55,190 nucleotides of DNA from Campylobacteraceae bacterium (GTDB lineage Bacteria > Campylobacterota > Campylobacteria > Campylobacterales > Arcobacteraceae), in contig JABSOM010000018.1 of assembly GCA_013215945.1 (NCBI GenBank), forward strand, positions 1 to 55,190, written 5' to 3'. A model generated the notes under the pieces. The model was not told the DNA's origin and did not search any database. It saw only the letters and a program-made list of their open reading frames with translations. This document shows, one piece after another, positions 7,966 through 15,209 of this stretch. The number at the start of each line of letters is the position of its first letter. Within the stretch, counting starts at the first letter, position 1. Both the position numbers and the translations under genes were made by a program.

Positions 7966-9028
7966 CACTTATACTTTTCGCAATTAATTGTTCCCCTAAA
8001 TTTTTCAAATCTCCTGATATTAATTCAAAAGAAGAAAGAACAGAGTATATTTCTGCTTTTAATGCTTTTGAATGTTTGTTTTGTTCTTCAATACTTAAAA
8101 CCAAAGATGAATTGGTACTTTGTACAGACTTTTCTAAGGTATTTAAATTGTTTTGAATACTTGTTTCTGTTTTTGAAGACTCTGCTAATAAATCTTCCAG
8201 ATGTTTGTATTTATTTAATAAGAGTTGATGCACATTTTGATGCTCAAGATTGAGGTTTTTTATTTCTTCTAATTTACTTTTTGCAATTTCTTCTATTCTT
8301 GTAACATAAGAAGGAGAAATTAAATGCTGTATATTGTTTAATAAAGTATCATTGTTTTTTTTATTTTGAATAAGACTTAAAATTTCTATTTCTTCTTTAT
8401 TCCAAACCTTATTTTCATATTTTTCTTCTAAGTTATAAATAATAGTTTCAATCTTAGACAAACCCCTTTTTTCAAAAAAAGTCCACCAAAGAGACAAAAA
8501 TATCCCATATATAGAAGCATAAAAAGCTGTACCTACACCTGCTAAGAGCGAAGAGATTTCTTTATCTAATGCTTCTTGTGAAGAAGAAGTAAAATCTGGC
8601 ATAGATATAGCAATAGCTACAAATGTACCTAATATTCCTAATGTTGGAAAGATAGATGCTGCTATAGAAGAAAAGTGGTCATTTCTAATTTCTCTTAAAT
8701 CATCATCAAAAAAATGCTCCAAAGAAGAGAGTGATTTTTTTTTGCCAGATATAATAATTTCATTTTCTTTAATATATTCTTCAATACCTGCTGTTTTTTT
8801 AGTAAAAGTTGTTTTAAATTTTTCTAGGGAATACCAGGCATTGTGTTGAATAAAAGAAATAAAAATCAATAAAATTAAAGCATTGGTAATAAGGGTATGC
8901 ATCTCTACTTGTAGAGGCACATAACCCAAAAATGCTAAGAATAAAAAACTGTAAAGTATGAAAGGTATACTAAGTACTATTATAAATCGCCCAAGGTAAA
9001 AACTAAGGCTTTGTTTTGTATTGTTCAT
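7952..9028 (-). CDS. MotA/TolQ/ExbB-family proton channel protein, ZorA-like
   Basis: 358 aa. Two N-terminal TMs (about 12-35 and 41-60), a cytoplasmic stretch, then the MotA_ExbB core with TM3 (FPTLGILGTFVAIAISM, about 126-142) and TM4 (AGVGTAFYASIYGIFLSLWW, about 163-182). A C-terminal coiled-coil tail of ~150 residues extends into the cytoplasm. The family forms pentameric proton-driven channels around a MotB-like dimer. The stop lies inside the start of the MotB-like gene, so translation is coupled. Longer than ExbB/TolQ because of the tail, as in ZorA, though shorter than many ZorA proteins. Shine-Dalgarno AAGGAG is close before the ATG. Confidence 0.85.
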   Translation of the reverse strand: MNNTKQSLSFYLGRFIIVLSIPFILYSFLFLAFLGYVPLQVEMHTLITNALILLIFISFIQHNAWYSLEKFKTTFTKKTAGIEEYIKENEIIISGKKKSLSSLEHFFDDDLREIRNDHFSSIAASIFPTLGILGTFVAIAISMPDFTSSSQEALDKEISSLLAGVGTAFYASIYGIFLSLWWTFFEKRGLSKIETIIYNLEEKYENKVWNKEEIEILSLIQNKKNNDTLLNNIQHLISPSYVTRIEEIAKSKLEEIKNLNLEHQNVHQLLLNKYKHLEDLLAESSKTETSIQNNLNTLEKSVQSTNSSLVLSIEEQNKHSKALKAEIYSVLSSFELISGDLKNLGEQLIAKSISDEKK

Positions 9029-9129
9029 AAAAACTCCTTGCTCAAATATTCTAACTAATAATACATAAAACTCTTTTCATTTTTTTGTAATTATTGTTTT
9101 TAGTCTTCAATTTATTAATCTAGATTGGA

Positions 9130-9135
9130 TATAAT
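9130..9135 (+). promoter_or_regulatory. -10 box for the exonuclease gene
   Basis: TATAAT preceded by TTGGA, with Shine-Dalgarno AAAGGA downstream and the ATG at 9157. No clear -35 box. Confidence 0.6.
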
Positions 9136-9156
9136 TCTTTTTTTAAAGGATTAAAA

Positions 9157-9681
9157 ATGATTATCTTAGACTTTGAAACAAATAGTACTAATGAACATGA
9201 TGTAATTGAAGTAGCCGCTGTTAAACTTGAACTACGTGATAATAGCTATGAAGTAATAGAACAGTTTCACAGGTATTATCTCTCTAGGTGGGGTGTTAAT
9301 CCTTATTCCTATGCAGTACACAAATTAACACCTGAAAAAATATTAAAACACCGAGCAGATTCTTCTTACAGTTCTTATTTTAGTGAAGATGAAGATTTTG
9401 TCAATTTTTGTAAAAATACACAAGTACTTATTGCTCATAATATAAGTTTTGAGTTAAGACATTTAAAAAACATTGTTTCTTTTGAAAAACATTTTTGTAC
9501 AATGAAAGAAAACAAGCATATAGTAAAAGCTTTAAATAAGAACGGAAGGATTAAAAATCCTAAACTTGATGAAACCTGTTTACATTATGGCATCCCTTTT
9601 GATCCAGACTCTTATCACAGTGCAACCTATGATGTAAGTAAAACTTATGAGATATTAAAACAAATGAAAATCATAATATAA
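9157..9681 (+). CDS. DnaQ-like DEDDh 3'-5' exonuclease
   Basis: 174 aa, a single RNase H-fold exonuclease domain. Motif I is D5-F-E7 (LDFETN), motif II is AHNISFELRHL (93-103), and motif III is H154-SATY-D159. In motif II the metal-binding Asp normally found after the aromatic residue is Glu (E99), a conservative but uncommon change. No BRCT or polymerase domain, so it is a stand-alone proofreading or RNA-trimming type enzyme; the substrate cannot be told from sequence. Shine-Dalgarno AAAGGA is 6 nt before the ATG. Tex starts 10 bases after its stop. Confidence 0.85.
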   Translation: MIILDFETNSTNEHDVIEVAAVKLELRDNSYEVIEQFHRYYLSRWGVNPYSYAVHKLTPEKILKHRADSSYSSYFSEDEDFVNFCKNTQVLIAHNISFELRHLKNIVSFEKHFCTMKENKHIVKALNKNGRIKNPKLDETCLHYGIPFDPDSYHSATYDVSKTYEILKQMKIII

Positions 9682-9690
9682 AGAATATAC

Positions 9691-11796
9691 ATGCAAAACA
9701 TAATAGAAATTTTAAAAAATAAAACCACAATATCTGAAAAACATATAAACAATATTATTGTTTTATTAGAAGAAGGATGTACTATTGCATTTATTGCAAG
9801 GTATAGAAAAGACAGTACTGGAAATACTAGCGATGAAGAACTCTTAGTTTTCCAAGAGATATATGAATATGCACTTAAACTTGAAAAGAGAAAAGAAGAG
9901 ATTCTTAAGATATTAAAAGAAAAAGGTGAGTTAAATGAAAGTATTGCAAAAACAATAGAGCAAGCGAATACAAAAACACTCTTAGAAGATATATATGAAC
10001 CCTTTAAAGGCACTAAAAGCACCAGAGCAGACTTTGCCCTAGATAATAAGCAAGAAGGCTTAGCAAAGCTTATTTTATGTATGAAGTATAGTAAAGAAGA
10101 AATACAAAATAAAGCAAAGGCTTTTTTAAATAAAAATATTCAAGATGTAGATACAGCAATAAACTGCGCTAAAGATATAATTGCTTTATATTATTCCCAA
10201 GAGATAAGAACAAAAGAAGCTTTACGAAAAAATATAATAAACCATGCTTTATTAAAAACAAAAAAAACAAAAACATTTCAAGAAGATGGTTTATATAAAA
10301 ACCTAGGGGCTGTTAGTACTAAGGGCTATTTATTAAAAGAACACCGACTATTAGCCATATTGAGAGCGGTAAATGAAAAAGAAATAAGTTTAAAAGTGGA
10401 TGTTGATGAGCAGTATTTAATTGAAGGTATTAAAAAGTTCCGTATACCAGCATATGCCAAATCTTCCTCTTTGTATGTACTAGAAGCGTATACGGATTCT
10501 TTAAAACGTTTGTTATTGCCAAGTTTAAAACGAGAGTACTTAAATGCGTTAAAAGACAAAGCAAGCAAACATGCAATAAATCTTTTTGGTAAAAATCTTA
10601 ATGAGCTCTTATTAACACCCCCTTTAATGAAACAAGTTATTTTAGGAATGGATCCTGGTTTTATTAGTGGGTGTAAACTAGCAATTATTGATGAAAACGG
10701 GGCATATTTAGCGCACAAGGTTATTTATTTATTAAGCAAAAAACAAGAAGATGAAGCCAAAAAGACTGTGCTTGCATTAGTACAAAAATATAAAATCACT
10801 TGTATAGCAATTGGAAATGGAACAGGGTCAAAAGAAACAGCTGCTTTTGTATCTGCTTTAATAAAAGAAAACAACTTAAGTCTTAAATATGCAGTAGTTA
10901 GTGAAATAGGTGCTTCTGTTTATTCTGCTTCAAAAATTGCACAAGAAGAGTATCCTTCTTTAGATGTAACAATAAGAGGTGCTATTTCAATTGCACAACG
11001 CTTAAGAGATCCTATGTCTGCATTGGTGAAAATTGATCCTAAATCTTTAGGAATTGGACAATACCAGCATGATGTGAATCAAAATGACTTAAGTAAAAAA
11101 CTAAATGATGTAACTTCTTCTTTGGTTAATAAAGTAGGAGTAGATTTAAATTCATCTTCTTATAAACTTTTATCTTTTATTTCTGGAATTTCTGAAAAAA
11201 TGGCTAAAAACATTGTTGAGTATAGAACTGCTAATAAGTCTTTTTCACATAAAGCACAATTATTAGAAGTAAAAGGTTTGGGAAAGAAAATTTATGAACA
11301 ATGTGTGGGTTTTTTACGAATAAAAGAAACAAAGAATTTTTTAGATAATTCTGGAATTCATCCTGAAAACTATGCTTTGGCAAAAAACTTAAAAGAACAC
11401 TATGTGTTAAATGAAATAAGTGCTGAGGTAAAAAATACTTTATGTATAAAATTCAATTGTGGAATACAAAGTTTAAATGATGTGATAATGGAGTTAGAGA
11501 AACCAGGTTTTGATATTAGAGATGAATTAGAAGAAATATCTTTTTGCGAAGAAATTAAGAGTTTTGATGAATTAGAAGAGAATGATTTAATAAATGGTGT
11601 TGTACGTAATATTACTGATTTTGGTGCATTTATTGACATTGGTTTGAAAAATGATGCTCTTTTACATATATCACAAGTTTCAAATAAACGCGTTTCACAT
11701 GTAATGGATGTATTATCAATTAATCAACAATTAAAAAATATTAGAATTTTGAGTATAGATAAAGAAAAACAAAAAATTTCTTTGTCTTTGAAATAA
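9691..11796 (+). CDS. tex: Tex RNA-binding protein
   Basis: 701 aa, a full Tex/YhgF protein, somewhat shorter than the ~770 aa E. coli form. The N-terminus carries the typical FIARYRKD-TGN motif near residues 30-45; then come the YqgF RNase H-like domain (about 315-440, ILGMDPGF), a helix-hairpin-helix region (about 480-560) and a C-terminal S1 domain (about 630-701, GVVRNITDFGAFIDIGLKND). Tex is a conserved nucleic-acid-binding factor tied to transcription and RNA turnover. Only a weak Shine-Dalgarno precedes the ATG; the short gap to the exonuclease gene suggests cotranscription. Confidence 0.95.
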   Translation: MQNIIEILKNKTTISEKHINNIIVLLEEGCTIAFIARYRKDSTGNTSDEELLVFQEIYEYALKLEKRKEEILKILKEKGELNESIAKTIEQANTKTLLEDIYEPFKGTKSTRADFALDNKQEGLAKLILCMKYSKEEIQNKAKAFLNKNIQDVDTAINCAKDIIALYYSQEIRTKEALRKNIINHALLKTKKTKTFQEDGLYKNLGAVSTKGYLLKEHRLLAILRAVNEKEISLKVDVDEQYLIEGIKKFRIPAYAKSSSLYVLEAYTDSLKRLLLPSLKREYLNALKDKASKHAINLFGKNLNELLLTPPLMKQVILGMDPGFISGCKLAIIDENGAYLAHKVIYLLSKKQEDEAKKTVLALVQKYKITCIAIGNGTGSKETAAFVSALIKENNLSLKYAVVSEIGASVYSASKIAQEEYPSLDVTIRGAISIAQRLRDPMSALVKIDPKSLGIGQYQHDVNQNDLSKKLNDVTSSLVNKVGVDLNSSSYKLLSFISGISEKMAKNIVEYRTANKSFSHKAQLLEVKGLGKKIYEQCVGFLRIKETKNFLDNSGIHPENYALAKNLKEHYVLNEISAEVKNTLCIKFNCGIQSLNDVIMELEKPGFDIRDELEEISFCEEIKSFDELEENDLINGVVRNITDFGAFIDIGLKNDALLHISQVSNKRVSHVMDVLSINQQLKNIRILSIDKEKQKISLSLK

Positions 11797-11867
11797 TATG
11801 AGCTCTTATTTAACAAGACTTTTATTGAAAATAATATAAACTTAAGTAGACTTAGTTAGGAAAAAAT

Positions 11868-12233
11868 ATGATAATAAAAAATATAAGCCAAGATGAAGCC
11901 TATGGAATTGGCGCTTCTTTAAACATTAACTGGAATGTAATTGATATTAATCAGTTCAGACGAGGCCTTGAAGTAGAGTTAGAACATGGAATTATTGATA
12001 GTAATACAGACGTTACGCATAATGATATGCTTTTAACAGGAAAAATAGCACTGGCTCATTTAAATGAACTGGGGGATTATTATTCACGTTTAGAAATAAT
12101 TGAAAATGTAAAACTAAATGTCTCCAATAATTCGCTAGGTGAAAATAAATTTAATTCTTCTTTGTATACAGGTTTATTAGTAGGTGCAGGATTAATGTTG
12201 TTTGGAAAGTATTTGAAAAATAAAAAGTCTTAA
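11868..12233 (+). CDS. DUF5661 protein with C-terminal membrane anchor
   Basis: 121 aa. Residues ~8-80 match DUF5661 (pattern FRRGLEVELEHG...T-DVTHND-LLTGKIALAHL-E..DYY-RL), a family seen in many bacteria and phages without assigned function. The last ~25 residues form a hydrophobic segment (LYTGLLVGAGLMLFGKYL) ending in KNKKS, like a tail anchor, which is not usual for the family as I know it. Shine-Dalgarno AGGA is 6 nt before the ATG. The stop codon lies inside a palindromic terminator shared with the helicase gene. Confidence 0.75.
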   Translation: MIIKNISQDEAYGIGASLNINWNVIDINQFRRGLEVELEHGIIDSNTDVTHNDMLLTGKIALAHLNELGDYYSRLEIIENVKLNVSNNSLGENKFNSSLYTGLLVGAGLMLFGKYLKNKKS

Positions 12234-12250
12234 GACTTTTTATTTTTTTC
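12219..12250. terminator. Perfect palindromic bidirectional terminator
   Basis: A 26-bp perfect palindrome (12219-12244, half-site AATAAAAAGTCTT) followed by T runs in both directions. The stop codons of the DUF5661 gene (+) and the helicase gene (-) are both inside it. Confidence 0.85.
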
Positions 12251-13523
12251 TAAATGTTCTGTTTGCATCTCTTTTTGTAGTTTTCTTAGTTTTGCTGACC
12301 TTTTTTTCATAAGGGTTTTTTACTTTTCTCAAACCTTTTTTCTCACTTAAAGACAGACGTTTAAAACGAGCTACTCTGTGTTCTTTTTGTGTTAATTCAA
12401 AACCTTCTAACTGCTCTTTTTGAGTATCTAGTTTTAAATCTTTTTGAATTTGTGCATATAGTTTATATTCTTTTACACATAATAAAGAAATTTCACAGCC
12501 CTTGTTTCCAGCTCGTCCTGTTCTTCCAATTCTGTGAGTAAAATCATCTGTTGTTTCAGGAAGAGAATAATTAACTACTATAGGCAGTTGCTCTATATCT
12601 ATTCCACGTGCTGCTATATCTGTAGCAATTAATACTCTGATTTCACCTGCTTTAAATTTCCTTAGTGCTCTTGCACGTGCGGGTTGTTTAATATCTCCAT
12701 GAATACATAAAGAATTTAAACCATCTAAGTTTAAATGTTCTGTTAGGGTATCTGCCATCTTTTTTGTATTTACAAATACTAAAAGTTGTTGATAATTTTT
12801 AGAACCAATTAAATACGATAACATTTCTTTTTTTTGATCGCTGTCAACACTGTAAGCTAAATGATCAATTAACGCAACCGTTTCTCTTCTGTTTGTTATT
12901 TCAACAACAGTAGGTGTTCGCAAAAATTTTTTCGCAAGTTGTTTTACATTTTGTGAAATCGTTGCTGAGAACATCATGATTTGTCTTTGAGGGGATACAA
13001 GTGATAAAACTTCTTCTATATCTTTTAAGAAACCAAGTTCAAGCATAGTATCCGCTTCATCAACAACAATCATATTCACACTGGATAAATTTAAACCATT
13101 ATTCGTAATATGATCTTTTAGTCTTCCTGTGGTTGCAACGATTATATCTACACCTTTATTTAGTTTTGTTTCTTGTATTTTATTAGAAACACCACCAAAA
13201 ATCTCTGCATACTTAATATTTAGATGTCTTGAATAATGCGATACCGCTTTTGAAATTTGTTTTGCTAATTCTCTTGTTGGTACTAAAATTACACATCTAA
13301 GAACTTTTGGTTCATTGTTTTGTGTTTTTTTAAGTTTTTCTAAAATAGGTAAAACAAAAGCAGCAGTTTTACCTGTACCACTTTTTGCAGCACCTATTAA
13401 ATCAGAACCTTTTAACAGTACTGGAATTGTTTTTGTCTGTATTTCTGTTGGGGTTTCGTACCCTTCTTCTTCTAATGCTTTTAAAATCTCATCACATAGT
13501 ATTATTGAACCAAATGTTTTGAT
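12240..13523 (-). CDS. DEAD-box RNA helicase, apparent AUC start codon
   Basis: 427 aa if started at ATC 13523-13521. Motifs: Q motif GYETPTEIQ (21-29), Walker A AAKSGTGKT (45-53), Ia PTREL (82-86), Ib TTGRL, II DEAD (155-158), III SAT, and VI HRIGRTGRAG, then a basic tail. This is a complete RhlE/DbpA-type helicase. The first ordinary start codon in frame is a GTG at codon 149 (13079), after motif Ib, which would remove the ATPase half. Upstream the frame is open to a stop at 13592-13590 with no ATG, GTG or TTG. The ATC is 6 nt after AAAAGGA (13536-13530) and gives the usual helicase N-terminus (about 20 residues before the Q motif). The out-of-frame ATG at 13570 lies inside the -10 box. Mutated or non-canonical start, or a base error, are all possible. 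Confidence 0.85.
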   Translation of the reverse strand: MKTFGSIILCDEILKALEEEGYETPTEIQTKTIPVLLKGSDLIGAAKSGTGKTAAFVLPILEKLKKTQNNEPKVLRCVILVPTRELAKQISKAVSHYSRHLNIKYAEIFGGVSNKIQETKLNKGVDIIVATTGRLKDHITNNGLNLSSVNMIVVDEADTMLELGFLKDIEEVLSLVSPQRQIMMFSATISQNVKQLAKKFLRTPTVVEITNRRETVALIDHLAYSVDSDQKKEMLSYLIGSKNYQQLLVFVNTKKMADTLTEHLNLDGLNSLCIHGDIKQPARARALRKFKAGEIRVLIATDIAARGIDIEQLPIVVNYSLPETTDDFTHRIGRTGRAGNKGCEISLLCVKEYKLYAQIQKDLKLDTQKEQLEGFELTQKEHRVARFKRLSLSEKKGLRKVKNPYEKKVSKTKKTTKRDANRTFRKK

Positions 13524-13568
13524 AGTTTTTCCTTTTACGCCAATATTATATTCTTGGTATTTTTTTGC

Positions 13569-13574
13569 ATTATA
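13569..13574 (-). promoter_or_regulatory. -10 box for the helicase gene
   Basis: TATAAT in the extended context TATGCTATAAT on the minus strand. It places transcription start near 13562 and rules out the overlapping ATG (13570-13568) as a start codon. Confidence 0.65.
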
Positions 13575-13626
13575 GCATAAAGTTAAGAGCTACGATTTAT
13601 TATGATTATATTTTCAAAAGAAAGGC

Positions 13627-13632
13627 TATAAT
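13627..13632 (+). promoter_or_regulatory. -10 box for the small lipoprotein gene
   Basis: GGCTATAAT, 14 nt before the Shine-Dalgarno AAGGA at 13646-13650. No clear -35 box. Confidence 0.6.
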
Positions 13633-13656
13633 ACTTTTTTAATTCAAGGAATAAAT

Positions 13657-13845
13657 ATTAAAACAGTTACATTATATATACTATGTTTATTAATTTCTAT
13701 AAGCTTTAATGCTTGTATTGTGGGGGATGTAGTTGCTTTACCTTTTAGAGTTACTGGGGCTGTAATAAATACTGTAGCTCCAGATATTGTAGGTGATAGT
13801 ATAAGTGGCGTGGGTGAAACATTAGATACAATAATTCCTTTTTAG
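13657..13845 (+). CDS. NF038104-type small lipoprotein, apparent AUU start
   Basis: 62 aa. Residues 20-62 (C-I-V-G-D-V-V-A-L-P-F onward, through VTGAVINTVAPDIVGDSISG to a terminal IIPF) match the small lipoprotein family NF038104 as I remember it. A hydrophobic signal peptide (about 4-18) ends at C20, the presumed lipidated Cys, although the lipobox (SFNAC) is poor at -3. No ATG, GTG or TTG precedes the signal peptide in frame; ATT at 13657 is 6 nt after AAGGA and gives an M-K-T start. Expected in the periplasm, attached to a membrane. Function unknown. A promoter and terminator frame it as a single-gene unit. Confidence 0.8.
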   Translation: MKTVTLYILCLLISISFNACIVGDVVALPFRVTGAVINTVAPDIVGDSISGVGETLDTIIPF

Positions 13846-13859
13846 GGAATTATTGTTTT
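13831..13859 (+). terminator. Terminator after the lipoprotein gene
   Basis: An 8-bp stem (13831-13838 ATAATTCC with 13846-13853 GGAATTAT), a 7-nt loop, then TGTTTTA. It covers the last codons of the lipoprotein gene. Confidence 0.6.
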
Positions 13860-14172
13860 AACCCAGTTCATCGTTTAAATAATCATCAATAATTTGAACC
13901 AAAGTGTCAAATTTTTTCTCACCATCTTTATTGAAAAGAACAATTTCTTCTCCATGATCGTCTTGAATAAAATGTTCATTTTGTTTTATTTTTAAATACA
14001 ATTCTTGAATATCTTCTGGAGAATCATCTTTGTTAAATAAAAACCAATTAACAGTTGTTTCTTCAAAACGTAATAAGCCATATGTTTTTTCTTCATCAAT
14101 ATAATCTTGAATGGTTCCATTTTCAAACCTGGCACCTATAACTATATCATCATCGTTCATTAACATTTCCAT
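13858..14172 (-). CDS. Small acidic protein, unknown
   Basis: 104 aa from the ATG at 14172, chosen because AAAAGG lies 6 nt before it; a TTG at 14178 would add two residues. Soluble, strongly acidic, no membrane segment and no cysteine motif. I do not recognise a family. It stands alone on the minus strand between the lipoprotein and radical SAM genes, and uses an ordinary ATG, unlike those two neighbours. Confidence 0.7.
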   Translation of the reverse strand: MEMLMNDDDIVIGARFENGTIQDYIDEEKTYGLLRFEETTVNWFLFNKDDSPEDIQELYLKIKQNEHFIQDDHGEEIVLFNKDGEKKFDTLVQIIDDYLNDELG

Positions 14173-14247
14173 TTTCAACCTTTTCTTAGCACATAGTTTT
14201 GCTCTTTGTATCTTTGCAATAATAACAATTTTTCCTTAAAAATCAGC

Positions 14248-14253
14248 TATAAT
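14248..14253 (+). promoter_or_regulatory. -10 box for the radical SAM gene
   Basis: CAGCTATAAT on the + strand, about 20 nt before the Shine-Dalgarno AAGAAGG (14270-14275 region) of the radical SAM gene. Confidence 0.6.
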
Positions 14254-14281
14254 CGCATTTATCATAAAAAGAAGGTTTGAT

Positions 14282-15154
14282 ATTAAAAAGTTTAAAAAAA
14301 TACATGTAGAAATCACCAATATATGCAATCTTAAATGCAGTTTTTGTCCTCCTCCCACGCTGCCCAGTTTAAGTATGAAACTTGAAGAATTTGAGAAAAT
14401 TAATGAAGACGCACGAAAATACACTAAAGAATTGGCATACCATGTTTTAGGTGATCCTTTGGTTCTTAGTAATTTAAAACAGTATTTAGATATCTCTTTT
14501 AGACATGACCTTAAAATTAATATTACAACGACTGCCATTAATATTAAAGAAAAAAACTATGAAGCTTTAATGCATGAAACATTAAAACAAGTTAATTTTT
14601 CTATTAATTCATACAATGCTAATTCTCACAAAAAAACCTTGGATGAGTACTTAGACCCTATTTTTGATTTTATATTATATGCGGTAAAACATAAACAAAA
14701 TCATTTTATTAATTTACGTATTTGGAATTTAGATGATACTCAAAGTGCTAGAGATTTTAATCAAAAAGTATTTGATAAAGCGAATAAAGTTTTTGCCTGT
14801 AATATCTCTTTAGATGATATTTATTTAAATACTCCTAAAAATATACGAATAGCGCCTAAGGTATTTTTTAATTTTGATGAGTATTTTGATTGGCCTTCTT
14901 TAAAGAATGATTTTGTAAGTACTAAGGGCTTTTGTTACGGTTTGGATTCTCACTTTTCTATTTTAAGTTCAGGGGTAGTTACTCCTTGTTGTTTAGATAA
15001 AGATGGCGTTATTAATTTAGGAAATATTAAAAATGAGTCTTTGGAAAATATTTTAGCTACAAGCAGGGTGAAAAATATTCAAAAAGGTTTTAGAGAAAAA
15101 AATGTGGTTGAAGAGTTATGCCAAAAATGCTCTTATCGTACACGTTTTGATTAA
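14282..15154 (+). CDS. Radical SAM/SPASM domain protein, apparent AUU start
   Basis: 290 aa if started at ATT 14282. The radical SAM cluster motif C15-x3-C19-x2-C22 (ICNLKCSFCPP) lies in the first 25 residues, and a SPASM-type Cys set closes the protein (FCYG, TPCCLD, ELCQKC). The family binds one SAM-cleaving and usually one auxiliary 4Fe-4S cluster; such proteins modify peptides, proteins or small molecules. The first ATG in frame (14375) lies after the CxxxCxxC motif and would destroy the enzyme. ATT is 6 nt after AAGAAGG and yields M-K-K-F-K-K, a normal N-terminus. No precursor peptide gene is seen beside it, so the substrate is unknown. Confidence 0.85.
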   Translation: MKKFKKIHVEITNICNLKCSFCPPPTLPSLSMKLEEFEKINEDARKYTKELAYHVLGDPLVLSNLKQYLDISFRHDLKINITTTAINIKEKNYEALMHETLKQVNFSINSYNANSHKKTLDEYLDPIFDFILYAVKHKQNHFINLRIWNLDDTQSARDFNQKVFDKANKVFACNISLDDIYLNTPKNIRIAPKVFFNFDEYFDWPSLKNDFVSTKGFCYGLDSHFSILSSGVVTPCCLDKDGVINLGNIKNESLENILATSRVKNIQKGFREKNVVEELCQKCSYRTRFD

Positions 15155-15179
15155 TACACAAATTTTATCTATATTTTAA

Positions 15180-15185
15180 TATAAT
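15180..15185 (+). promoter_or_regulatory. -10 box for the EI24-family gene
   Basis: TTTTAATATAAT, 25 nt before the TTG start and upstream of AAGGA at 15199-15203. Confidence 0.5.
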
Positions 15186-15209
15186 ACAAAAAATTATTAA
15201 GGATATTTT

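Noticed and set aside
6637-9028. Complete Zorya defence system
   Set aside because: Only ZorA- and ZorB-like genes are present; no ZorC, ZorD or ZorE homologue lies within the neighbouring genes.
13557-13570. Poly-A frameshift restoring the helicase ATG at 13570
   Set aside because: One extra A would put ATG 13570 in frame, but that ATG is part of the TATAAT box and has no Shine-Dalgarno, so the ATC start fits better.
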